This document shows positions 12,261 to 22,675 of a stretch of 64,000 nt of DNA, in pieces. This DNA comes from Clavaria fumosa. Taxonomy: Eukaryota; Basidiomycota; Agaricomycetes; Agaricales; Clavariaceae. The DNA lies in assembly GCA_951802425.1 (NCBI GenBank), contig OX637794.1, positions 1,364,001 through 1,428,000 on the forward strand, given 5' to 3'. The notes beneath the pieces were generated by a model, which ran no database searches, was not told where the DNA came from, and saw only the letters and a list, made by a program, of their open reading frames with translations. Made by a program: the position numbers and the translations under genes. How positions within the stretch are numbered: the first letter of the stretch is position 1; the number at the start of each line of letters is the position of its first letter.

Positions 12261-12620
12261 TGCCTGCCATTTCTTCACCTGGGGTCATCAGAAAGAAAGA
12301 GAGAGAGGGGGGGAGGCATCACCTGGGGTCATCATCGCTGTTTTCGCCATCGTCGTCATCCATTACGGCTGCCGCTGTCGTGCGATGTTGCCGCTGCCAC
12401 CTGCCATTTCTTCACCTGGGGTCATCAGAAAGAGAGAGAGGGGGGGGGAGCATCACCTGAGGTCGCCATCGTCGTCGCCCACTGCCACTGCGGCGGCGGC
12501 GGCCGCCGCTGTTGTCCGCCGCTGCCATTGCTGTCATGGCTGCCTGCCATTTCTTCATCAGGAAGAAAGAGACAGAGAGGGGGGGAGGCATCACCTGGGG
12601 TCATTGTCACTGTTTTCGCC
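12261..12620. repeat. Three imperfect ~140-bp tandem units with GA tract
   Basis: Units beginning near 12261, 12399 and 12540 share CTGCCATTTCTTCA, a (GA)n-G7 tract and GCATCACCTGGGGTC, separated by more of the triplet minisatellite. This is a higher-order extension of the array. Confidence 0.75.
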
Positions 12621-12800
12621 ATCGCCGTCATCCACTGCGGCTGCTGCCACTGCTGCCGCTGTCATGAGCTGTTGCCGCTGCTGTTGCCGCTGCCGCCATC
12701 GCCGCCTGCTGGTCGCTACCGCTATGACTACTAGCCACCGCCGCCGTGGTTGTCGTCTGTCGTCGTTGGCGGTGATGGGCAGAGCAAGGGGGCTGAGGTG

Positions 12801-12878
12801 TGTCGGACTTCAAAGAAATTTCAACATATGATCACATGATCCCATGTCACACTTCTTTTTAAACTTTCAAGTCCGACA
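12801..12878. repeat. Inverted repeat TGTCGGACTT...AAGTCCGACA
   Basis: Ten-base perfect arms, extending imperfectly to about 18 bases, enclose an AT-rich spacer of about 58 bp just right of the minisatellite. It may be the edge of an older insertion within the TIR element. Confidence 0.6.
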
Positions 12879-13495
12879 CTTGCTCGTTGCCACCACTGAG
12901 TCCGAAACTCCCCTCTTTCACTGTCCACCCTCCCCATCCTCTCTCGCTGCCCTGCCCAACCCTCCACCATCTCGTTGTTTGGTCGCGCTCAGTCCCCACT
13001 AAACCCGAGGAACCGCTTGAAGGTGGCTGTGGCACCCAGCGTCGAGCGGCGGCAGCGACCAGCAGCATGTGGCGGCGGTGATTGCGACCAGTAGCAGTGC
13101 AGTAGCAGTGGTGCGGCAACCACACAGGGAAGCGGTGACCAGTAGCAGCAATCACAAAAGGCAGCGGCGGTAGCAGCAACCGACAGTGGCGGCGGCGGCA
13201 AAGCAGGAACAGTGGCGACGGCAGCAGAGCAACGGGGGGGGCAATTTATTATTATTTCCACCTTTCATCTTTGTTTCCTTCAGTTGGACTTATATTACTT
13301 AAATTACTTAATGTGCCTTGCCATACATTGTAGAATGGACTTTGACTTTAACCCTTATTCTGTACTTAATGAAATGTTTACTAAGACACCCTCAGGATGA
13401 CTAGAGTGTCTTAGATGCCTTAATTGTCTTAAACTCAATTCTAAGTCCACTAAGTCACCCTAAGTAACCCTCAGAGATTTCCCTTCTTCCTGATG

Positions 13496-14007
13496 GATGG
13501 GCAATGCCATATCCACATGACATCACAGGGTGTGACACAAAGCATGACAAAGGCTGACCCAGTCACAATCTAGCACAACCTTGGTAGCTAAACACTTTTA
13601 GACATTGACATATGTCTGTACTATAGTATGAACTTGTTTTTTGAAAGAATAATACCTGTGTTAGGATGAGGGTAATCTCATAAGGAGTGCAGAGTATGTC
13701 ATAATGCATAGCCTTCAATCATTCATCCTTGTGGCTAGTAGTCAATGCAACCCTTGGAGCACACTAAGATAAGTGCTATGAGGAGAATACCAAAAAGCAG
13801 TGTCTCATTGACTAGACATATGTCAGTCCAGATCCTCAGTGAAGAGCACTAAGGGGAAAGAGCTTGATTTCAATGTAAGGAATTAAGATTATTACATGAG
13901 CAGTATATATACTGAGAAATGAGGCAGCACAAAGTATGAGTCATGTGAACAAAAATGAGGCTACACACACCAAGTCATGAGGAGTCATGGAAGTGGGGTT
14001 AGGGAAA
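13496..14007. other. CpG-poor non-coding DNA
   Basis: AT-rich, strongly CpG-depleted DNA without an open frame or recognised repeat. It looks like decayed transposon sequence and forms the left flank of the Copia insertion. Confidence 0.4.
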
Positions 14008-14012
14008 GGGAA

Positions 14013-14266
14013 TGAAGAAAGACGACGGCACGCCCGCCTCGGATCCACCCACGGATCCGCCACTTCTCTTGTTGCACCGCACCCTCGCGCACTCTTGTAT
14101 GTAGCACAAACTCCCGCTCTCCTTCTTGGACTGTTCTCTCTCTTTTAACCTTTTATACTATGCTTCTCGTGCTCGTGCGCTCCCCCTTTTATACGGACAC
14201 TCTATGTAGTTAACGGGTTCACGCTTTCTCGTTCTCCCGCATGAACTCACAGCTGCGCTGCTGTGA
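14013..14266 (+). repeat. Copia 5' LTR
   Basis: Begins TGAAGAAAGACG and ends CTGTGA. It differs from the 3' copy only at CpG sites. A TTTTATACTATG TATA-like stretch lies around 14150. The usual plant-type initiator-Met primer site is not seen just downstream. Confidence 0.92.
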
Positions 14267-14300
14267 GATTATGAGACCCGCAGGGGCCAACTTACTCGAG

Positions 14301-17300
14301 ATGTCGTCCGGAGATGCTTTCAAGTTCCCGAAGTTGAATGGCCAGAACTACGCATCTTGGTCAGTTCACATGCAATCTGTTTTGCAGTCCAAATACCTTT
14401 GGCTGGTTGTGAAGGGCACAGAGACTTGCCCACCTGGTCCGGACGCCGCACCGACCGCCGCGATCCCAGACGACGAGCGCAAAGCGCGCATTCGAGACCA
14501 TCTTGATTGGGTGTCAAGAGACGAGGCCGCGCAGGGCCTGATGCGCGGCGCTACCGATGAAACCCAATGGCTGCACGTTGTCAATTGCACCACATCAAAG
14601 GACATGTGGGATTCCTGGAAATGTGTACACCAGGAAAATCAGCAAAAAATCAATGTGCGTTATTATTTCGAAGAATTGTACACACGGAAGTACACGGACG
14701 GCGCGCCGATGGCCGACCATATCGCCGCAATCCTTGATATACGACACCGCATTGCCCAGGCCGGCGAGCAGATTAGCGACCTTCACGTCGCGCGGGCGAT
14801 GATTCTTTCCCTGCCGAAGACCCCATCATGGGAAATTATTAAAATACAGCTATTCGACGTTGAAACACTCACCCCCGAGATTGTCAGTACCAAGCTCCAG
14901 GCTGAGGCGAATCGACGTGTTCGAGAAAAGTCCGGAGGCCATATGGCGCTCCAGGCGACTGCGAAGAACAAAAAGGGCAGCAAGGGCAAGGGCCCGCAAC
15001 CCGGCGACGAGTGCCGATATTGTCACAAAAAAGGGCATTGGGCAAGTAACTGCCCAAAGCTCGAAGGGAAAGAAAAGAAGTCGAGCGGCGCACCCACGGG
15101 CTCCTCGACTAACGCCGGAACGGCCAACGTGGCCGTCGACAACCTTCAGGACCTAGGCGCGAAGGCTGTGGGGCGAGCTTACCTCGCAACTAGTCCGCGT
15201 GCCACTACAGGGATCATCCTCGATTGTGGGGCGACAGCCCACATGTTCTGCGACCGGCAGTTATTCTGCTCCTACACACCGTCATCAGGACAATCCATAT
15301 CGGTAGGCGATGCCCGCGACATACCTGTTGCAGGACACGGTAGCGTGCGCCTAAAGGCATGACTACCCGGGGGATACCGAGAGGTAACACTCCACGGTGT
15401 CATGCACGCACCGAACCTGGCTATGAATTTAGTGAGTCTCGGGGCTCTCCAGTGTGAGGGAGCCGAGTACCGAAGCTTCGCCGGCGGACTCGTCGTAACG
15501 CATGAGGAAGATGACCTTCTGCGTGCGAGGCTAGAGGGAGGGTTGTACCACCTGGAGCAGATCGATGAAAATCCGCAGGCCGCCTACGGCGCCATGGCCA
15601 GCGCGAACATGCGGCTATGGCACCGCAGGTTCGGCCACCTGCATCTCGAAGCGATTCGTGAGCTAGCACGAAAGGATATGGTGAGCGGACTCACCATCTC
15701 GAACCCCGGCGATTACGACCGCATCTGCGAAGGGTGCGCGATGGGGAAGTCCCACCGGCTCCCCTTCCCGCGCACCAGCACCACACAGTACGAAAAGATG
15801 GGACTTATCGTCGTGGACTTGACTGGGCCCATGTCCGTCGAGACCTGGTCCGGGATGCTGTATGTTGGAATAACTCGGCCTCGGGACCACGAGAATAGAG
15901 TAATAGGTATTCGTGTTTAGCTGAGCTCTGTAAACACGTAGGGAGCACCTATGGACTCCTCACTATGGTATAGTACCCGATTACATAAGTGTCCTATAGT
16001 TGATGGCTAAGAGTCCTAGGGACTTCCAACACACCCACTCAGCGAGTATAGGATGTGAAATGTAAGCAAAATGTAAGGAATGTGGTAGAGATGGGAAGAA
16101 TGGATGTATGGGGCCCCCTACGCACTCTCGCTCGTCCTTAAAAGTTCCTTCTCGGTCCTTGTCGCCGTCGCATTTGGCTGACACGCAGAGGTTGGGCTGT
16201 GCCTCGTTCCGTCTGCAATACCTGTTGTGAGGGTCGGTGGCCCCGTTCGTCGGTGTTTCTAAGCCGTCGAGTTGGCGCAGGGCCCTCGGCCGGGCTGAGG
16301 AGGCGAGATGGGTAAGCGGGGGGCCTCTCAGCGTCTTGGAATCGTTTCTGCGTCCTTTTTTTTTGTTTCTTTTTTGTTTTGTTTTGTGCCTTCTCATTTA
16401 GCATTCGACGGAGTGGACCTGAGGCCTCAGTGCTCCAGTTGGGCTGCCAGAAGTGTCACGGTAAGTCTGTTTTTCGGCACCTTCGCGCGTTTGGGTTTGG
16501 CATTCGCAATTCGTCTGGGCTGAGCCTCTTTTCGATGTCGTTGCCGTTGAGAACATTGCCGTGGGCCGTATGGGTGAGGTGACGGGGCTTTTGAGCCAGA
16601 GGTGATCGTGATCATCACTTGTACTCGACTTGGGGTGGTCCCGAGAACCGTTGATATGGCTGTGGTGAGCGGGAGCCACCCGCGACGTGTTTATGTTGGA
16701 ATAACTCGGCCTCGGGACCACGAGAATAGAGTAATAGGTATTCGTGTTTAGCTGAGCTCTGTAAACACGTAGGGAGCACCTATGGACTCCTCACTACGGT
16801 ATAGTACCCGATTACATAAGTGTCCTATAGTTGATGGCTAAGAGTCCTAGGGACTTCCAACACTGTACGCCCTCGTCCTCGTAGAGGCTCACTCTAGGTA
16901 CGGAGTAGGCCGACTCTTGAAGTCTAAGGATGGCGAGACTGTTTCAGATACCCTGAAGGCGACGATTGCCATGCTGGAGCGTCAGTCGGGTGCGAAGGTC
17001 AAAAAATTAAGAACTGACAATGGCAAGGAGTTCGTTAACAGCATTGTCGAGGCGTTCTGCAAGCGTGAGGGGATCCTCCATGAGACGACGGCCCCCTACA
17101 CCCCAGAACAAAACGGTATCGCAGAGCGAGCGATCGCGACCTACTTCGAAATGGTGAGATGTATGTTACATTCATCTGGGATGGACTTACGCTACTGGGG
17201 CGAGGCCCTTATGTACGCCATCCACATCCGGAACCTCTCACTGACATCAGCAATATCGGGGAAGGTCCCCTACGAGGTCTGGACAGGGCGGAAGCCCGAC

Positions 17301-19457
17301 GTGTCGCACCTACGGGTATTCGGCTCGGTCGCCTACGCAAACATCCCAAAGAAAGTCCGCGGTGGTAAACTAGAGGCCACCGCTGTGAAGTGTCGCCTCC
17401 TGGGATGGTGGTCTGATGAAACGAAGGGTTATAGGCTTGAAGACGTCGAGACAAAGGACCTAATCACCTCACGCGACGTGCGCTTCGTTGAAGATGAGGG
17501 CCCGAAAGACTTGGCCACTGTGGAGTTAGCGAGCCCCCATCCCGCTCATGGTTTGCTGCAGGACCAAGTAAGCGGAGGGGCAACGATTAGCGAGATTGTA
17601 GACGACGACCCGACGCTACGCACAGATGTGACTACAGAGGAGGGACTCGATGATACACCCCCCGTTATTGACCCTCCAGCGCCAGCAGCCCCCAAATCGA
17701 AGCCCTCGCGATGGGAGAACCTGCCGCCGTGGGATCACCCAGAGCGCCGGCGAGCGGCGGCCACGCGATACGGCATAGAGGCGACCGAAGAGGATGTTGA
17801 AGCGGCTCTAGCAGGCCAGGAGGGTCAGCACGCCGCATTCGTTGCAGTGGGAGGTGAGCCGCGTACTCACCGAGAGGCCATGCAGTCCCCGCATGCAAAA
17901 CAGTGGGAGGCGGCTTTGGCCGCCGAGTTTGCCCAGCTGAAGAGTTCCGTGACCTTTGAGTGGGTCAAGCGAGTTCCGGAGGGCCGCAAAGCGATAGGAA
18001 GTAAAGCCGTATATCGAGAAAAACGCGACGGCGAGGGGAGGATCGTTAAGTACAAGGTTCGAATTGTCGCGAAGGGCTACTCACAGGTACCAGGCCAGGA
18101 CTTCGACCTAACGTTCTCATCAGTAGCGAAGTTCACAACGTTGCGAGTCCTATTGTCTTTGTGCGCTCGTGAGAACTGGGAGTTGCATCAAGTTGACGTC
18201 GTGGGAGCGTACCTGCAGGGCGATCTCGATGAAGAAATTTACATGACACCACCTGAGGGCATCGTCGTCCCTGGGAAAGCCGGCTGGTCGTGGCGACTGC
18301 GCAAAGCGCTCTACGGGCTCAAGCAGGCCGGCCGCCAGTGGAAACTGAAGCTTGACCGAGCCATGGAAAAGCTAGGTTTTACGAAGGGACGGGCTGACAA
18401 CTGCCTGTACATACGACGTGCTCCGGGCAAGGGCGTCGTTTTCGTTCTCATGTACGTCGATGATATGGTGGTTGCCACAGAGAAGAGCGCGGAGGTAGCA
18501 TGGTTCAAGATGGAGCTGGGAAAGATCTTTGAGCTAACCGATTTAGGCGAGTTACAGCTCATTCTCGGGATCCAAGTGAAACGCGATCGCAAGGCACGCA
18601 CCATTCAGTTGGACCAGACGGCGTACATCTGAGAACTTTTATTGCGTCACGGGATGCAGGGCTGCACCCCCGTGAGTACGCCGCTCGTCTCAAAGGAACG
18701 CCTTACTGCTGCCCAGTCCCCCACCTCCCCGGCCGACAAGGCCCTTTACCTGGAATATGCTAAGGAGATGAAGTATCCGGAGGTACTTGGGGGTGTCCTT
18801 TATGCTACTCAGACCAGGCTGGACATCCAGCACGCCGTCAGCATCTGTGCTCAGTTCAGTGCGAACCCTGGGAAACCACACCTTGAGGCCCTGAAACGCA
18901 TTCTCTGTTACCTCGCGGGAACGGCCCATTTAGGGCTTAGGCTAGGAGGGCGTGACAAACCCCTTGATCTAGTGGGTTGGACTGACTCTGATTGGGCTCA
19001 GGACCCAGACACACGTCGCTCCATCGGCGGCTTTGTCTTCGAAGTCGCCAGTGGGTTTGTCTCTTGGTCATCGAAGAAACAACCCACTGTCGCGCTCTCA
19101 ACCGTCGAGGCAGAGTACATGGCTGCCTCCAACGCCACGAAAGAAGCGATTTGGCTCCGCACTCTCCTCGACGACCTCAGTTTCCCCCAGACCCGTGCTA
19201 CCACCATCCGCGCTGATAACCAGGGATGCATCGCGCTCTCTCGCAACCCTGTCACTCATTCTCGTGCTAAGCACATCGACATACGACACCACTTTATTCG
19301 TGAGCGCGTTGCTCAATCTGAGATTTCACTTCTATTTTGTCCCACTGAAAACATGATTGCCGACATCCTCACAAAAGCGCTGCCCTGCGACATGTTCGAG
19401 CGATTCCGCATGGCCTTGGGCGTTGTGGACGAGTTGGGCCACGCCGAGTGGGAGTGA
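14301..19457 (+). pseudogene. Copia gag-pol polyprotein (two nonsense codons, one insertion)
   Basis: One reading frame runs from Met 14301 (MSSGDAF) to a TGA that is also the first three bases of the 3' LTR. An upstream in-frame ATG at 14271 lies only four bases past the LTR, so I prefer 14301. Landmarks in order: Copia gag with HxMQSVL; zinc knuckle CRYCHKKGHWASNC (about 15010-15055); protease LDCGATAHM (DCGA in place of the usual DSGA); pre-integrase HRRFGHLHLE and CEGCAMGKSHR; integrase with RTDNGKEF and the downstream Glu in QNGIAER; RT with YVDD (about 18450); RNase H VGWTDSDWAQD to VEAEYMA. In-frame TGA codons at 15360-15362 and 18630-18632 interrupt it. The TRIM at 15863 splits the integrase; without it and one TSD copy the frame is continuous. 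Confidence 0.93.
15863..16862. mobile_element. 1,000-bp non-autonomous LTR element (TRIM) inside the Copia integrase
   Basis: Two 169-bp terminal repeats (15863-16031 and 16694-16862) start TGTTGGAATAACTCGG and end GGGACTTCCAACA. They differ at a single CpG/TpG site. A 5-bp duplication CTGTA flanks the insertion (15858-15862 and 16863-16867). The 662-bp interior has no gag or pol. It contains a pyrimidine tract ending in TTTAG, a 63-base exon-like segment and a GTAAGT, which looks like a captured host-gene exon with intron edges. Confidence 0.93.
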
Positions 19458-19708
19458 AGAAAGACGACGGCATGCCCGCCTCGGATCCACCCACGGATCC
19501 GCCACTTCTCTTGTTGCACCGCACCCTCGCGCACTCTTGTATGTAGCACAAACTCCCGCTCTCCTTCTTGGACTGTTCTCTCTCTTTTAACCTTTTATAC
19601 TATGCTTCTCGTGCTCGTGCGCTCCCCCTTTTATACGGACACTCTATGTAGTTAACGGGTTCACGCTTTCTCGTTCTCCCGCGTGAACTCGCAGCTGCGC
19701 CGCTGTGA
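19455..19708 (+). repeat. Copia 3' LTR
   Basis: 254 bp, matching the 5' LTR except at four CpG positions. Its first three bases are the pol stop codon, so the polypurine tract (GAGTGGGAG) lies within the RNase H C-terminal codons. Confidence 0.93.
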
Positions 19709-19713
19709 GGGAA

Positions 19714-20011
19714 GTCTAAATGAGGAAGGGAGTGGTGAGGGGGAGATAAGAGAGAATGACAGAGAGAATGCTTGGTGCAGTCTTGGCAGGCTGAGGGGAG
19801 AGCTCAATTAGTCCTGTTTAGGCTATATTGCTTGATGGGATACATAAGTGATGCTATCCTGTATCCACCTCCATCATGAATTCCAAAGTGTAGGAATAGT
19901 TGGGAGGGTCACCTGACTGTTAATGCTGGTAACCTGCACCAAGGTCATGGGTAGGCATGCATATGGTCATGTGACTTCACTATTTGCTATTCACTGTTGA
20001 TTTCAGTCTCA
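19714..20011. other. CpG-poor flank of the tyrosine-recombinase element
   Basis: About 300 bp of CpG-depleted sequence between the Copia TSD and repeat B2. No open frame or recognised repeat. It is continuous with the DNA into which the Copia element inserted. Confidence 0.35.
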
Positions 20012-20148
20012 TCTTTCAAGCCAAATTGTAGGAATGTGGAAAGAGAGTAGATCTAATAGGTTACAGGTTGTGTCTACTTTTTGGGGGAGAGAGGCATCCA
20101 TGTGATGTGGACTCCTATCTATGGTGTGCCAGAAGGGGAAGTGCACCC
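20012..20148 (-). repeat. Split direct repeat B2
   Basis: TCTTTCAAGCCAAATTGTAG through GAAGTGCACCC. The same sequence lies at 20365-20410 plus 21483-21571 (B1). Confidence 0.85.
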
Positions 20149-20189
20149 TAATGAGCACAGACACAACCTAACAGGGAGAGGAGGGAGGG

Positions 20190-20360
20190 TTCAAAAGCTG
20201 AGAGTGTAAAGTGTGATGTGTAACACTAGGAAGTAGACTATTGGTGTTACGGAGGAGGGAGTGGTATGGGGGAGAGGAGTATGGAGTGAGTTTATGTTTG
20301 GTTTGTTTGGCTTTGTCCAAGATGTGGGACTCTCAACTTGTCTTTTTTGAGTCCATGCAT
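20190..20360 (-). repeat. Split direct repeat A2
   Basis: 171 bp from TTCAAAAGC to the GCAT before B1. Directly repeated at 29666-29836 (A1) at the far 5' end of the element, with few differences. Confidence 0.88.
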
Positions 20361-20364
20361 CTTG

Positions 20365-21571
20365 TCTTTCAAGCCAAATTGTAGGAATGTGGAAAGAGAG
20401 TAGATCTAATCAGGCGATCCTGTAGTTTTGATGTATCATATGCACCAAATTGATGCATTTGAGTGATGAACAATTAGCATCAATTGGTGCATGCACCTGA
20501 TGTATCACTTTGGAGCATCTGATGCATTACCTTGTGGATGGTACATCTGATATATCATGATGCCAGATGATGCATCTGCCATAGCCATAGACAGTGAATG
20601 TATCATGCATACATAATGTTGATGTATCAGCATGTCAGCATCTGATGTATTGTTGAAGCTGTTCTGGAAATTTGGCACATCTGATATAACATGGACATTC
20701 AATACATTACTGCCAATGCTTATCCAAAAATGAATAAAAAAGCGAATTTATTATCATTAAACTTAAACTTATTACTGTATTACAGTAATGACTAATATTA
20801 AATCTATTTCTATATAAATTCTATTTATTCACACTCTATCACAATCCTGAAGTTGGGAGAAAGTGGGGGGGAAGCAAGGCAAGCTGCTGTATTTATATGC
20901 CGCACTTTGTGGCTGTGCAAATGCGTGACATGGTAACACCTAATCAACGTTACCATGTCACGCATTTGCACAGCCACAAAGTGCGGCATATAAATACAGC
21001 AGCTTGCCTTGCTTCCCCCCCATTTTCTCCCAACTTCAGGATTGTGATAGAGTGTGAATAAATAGAATTTATATAGAAATAGATTTAATATTAGTCATTA
21101 CTGTAATACAGTAATAAGTTTAAGTTTAATGATAATAAATTCGCTTTTTTATTCATTTTTGGATAAGCATTGGCAGTGATGTATTGAATGTCCATGTTAT
21201 ATCAGATGTGCCAAATTTCCAGAACAGCTTCAACAATACATCAGATGCTGACATGCTGATACATCAACATTATGTATGCATGATACATTCACTGTCTATG
21301 GCTATGGCAGATGCATCATCTGGCATCATGATATATCAGATGTACCATCCACAAGGTAATGCATCAGATGCTCCAAAGTGATACATCAGGTGCATGCACC
21401 AATTGATGCTAATTGTTCATCACTCAAATGCATCAATTTGGTGCATATGATATATCAAAACTACAGGATGTGGTGATCTAATAGGTTACAGGTCATGTCT
21501 ACTTTTTTGGGGAGAGGCATCTGCATGATGCAGACTCCTATCTATGGTGTGCCAGAGGGGGAAGTGCACCC
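20365..21571 (-). repeat. Split direct repeat B1, interrupted by the palindromic element
   Basis: 46 bp (20365-20410) plus 89 bp (21483-21571) together match B2. The 1,064-bp palindromic element and one copy of its 8-bp duplication sit between the two parts. Confidence 0.85.
20411..21474. mobile_element. hAT-like palindromic (foldback) element with 8-bp TSD
   Basis: Arms at 20417-20937 and 20949-21469 are inverted copies with only two mismatches that I noticed in 521 bp, separated by an 11-bp spacer. The target octamer GATCTAAT is duplicated at 20403-20410 and 21475-21482, and B2 preserves the empty site. An 8-bp TSD and a CA-starting end fit the hAT superfamily. The arms contain many TGATGTATC/TGATGCATC motifs, probable transposase-binding repeats. 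There is no transposase. The identical 65-codon open frame on each arm is a by-product of symmetry. Confidence 0.9.
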
Positions 21572-22600
21572 ACAGCAGGCACCCCTGCAACCCCAGAATG
21601 GTGCCCAGACAGAGAATCATCATTTAGTTCTTCAGCATGGAGGGCTGCGATGTCTGAGATATTGCACCAGTAATGTAGGAAACTGTCAGAGGACCAACAT
21701 CCCATCATGCATACTACGTTCGGGTCCACCCCACGGACAAGAAGTTCTGTTGTACCCCCAATCCTGAAGCAATGGCCAGAGAAACAGCTGTAGCCAAGGG
21801 CACTGAGGACCATGTTGAATCGTCTCAGGAAGCTGCCCTTTGTTAGGGTGGTCAGAGACCCGCATGGTGTGCAATAGCATGCAAGGGGGGATTCCTGCTT
21901 GTTACCCAAACTGTTGATGTTGATGTGGTTCTCCAGGGCCCAAATGGGGTCTCCTGGGCTTCGTTGGCAGCATATGGCGATGGAGCCCCCCCTCCCTCTC
22001 CGCGTTTTCGTCCAGGGAAGGTGGATTGATCTGGATCCCAGGGTTGAAGAGGGTGGGGACAGGTGTCATATGCACAGTATGTTTATCAGCAGCACATTTG
22101 CCCTTGATGGCAGGAGCTCTCCCATCCTTGCTTGGCCCCAGAATGCACAGGTAGCCATGGCAAAGATGGCAGCATCTAGATTGTTGTTAAGGTCGAGCAA
22201 GTCATGCAAGGCTGCGATATGTACAAGGCAAACAGCGGGGTGAGCAGGCTGGCAGGACGAAGGGGGCACTCGGTTCTCGAGGCCGCATACGACGTAGAGC
22301 AGGCATGTGCCACCCAGGTATTGTAGGTCATTGTAGATATGCCAGGCCCGTATGCCAGCTAGGTCATTTCGCACTGTGGCGGCCGAACGCGAACCTAACG
22401 AGGCAGCTGCAAAGGCGCACAGGAGGGACTCTGGGGCAGGAAAACGAAGGGCGGTGTTGATGTTGTTTGAGTTGCACCAGGCAAGGAATCAGGCTGTGCC
22501 ACAGATGTAGAGGCTGTGAGTAGATGGAGACCAGGCAGCAGCGATTGCACTGGCAACCAGTTCCTGCAAGGTAGACCCGGCACTTGACATTGCTTCAGGG
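21500..22600 (-). pseudogene. Tyrosine recombinase of the PAT-like element (frameshifted)
   Basis: Fragments in different minus-strand frames together form a phage-integrase-type recombinase. The segment translated from about 22370 to 22066 carries IRAWHIYNDLQYLGG and FWGQARMGELL, where the Arg matches catalytic Arg I. The segment 21909-21538 carries GHCFRIGGTTELLVRG (the H-x-x-R pair) and MGCWSSDSFLHYW, whose Tyr is the expected nucleophile. In living relatives this enzyme inserts the circular double-stranded cDNA. The breaks and CpG loss make this copy inactive. Confidence 0.82.
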
Positions 22601-22675
22601 GATACTTGGGATAGGTTTACATGCAGGCAAATATACCTACAGTGGGCACATGAACAGGACACTTTACAAATGGGC

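Larger units (their letters stand above)
11421..13495. mobile_element. Non-autonomous DNA transposon with 25-bp TIRs
   Basis: The 25-bp left end starting CATCAGGAAAAGGGG (11421-11445) is matched by an inverted right end (13471-13495) at 23 of 25 positions. Subterminal DNA on both sides is studded with short TAAGAC/GTCTTA motifs (at least eight on the left, three on the right), as is common where transposases bind subterminal repeats. The flanking octamers AATGGGGA and GATGGGCA match at six of eight positions, which could be a decayed 8-bp hAT-type duplication. No transposase is present. The interior is a GC-rich minisatellite. Confidence 0.6.
14013..19708 (+). mobile_element. Full-length Ty1/Copia LTR retrotransposon
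   Basis: Two 254-bp LTRs (14013-14266 and 19455-19708) flank a gag-pol region in Copia order (gag, protease, integrase, RT, RNase H). The insertion is bounded by a perfect 5-bp duplication GGGAA (14008-14012 and 19709-19713). The LTRs differ at four positions, all CpG/TpG or CpG/CpA. Two internal TGA codons and a 1-kb TRIM insertion in the integrase make it non-autonomous now. Confidence 0.95.

Noticed and set aside
11648..12831. Long overlapping ORFs (up to 377 codons) on both strands
   Set aside because: They are read-throughs of a CCG/GTC/GCT triplet array and contain only low-complexity residues.
20505..21381. Two identical 65-aa proteins encoded in opposite directions
   Set aside because: They are mirror images within the palindromic element and have no domain or start context.
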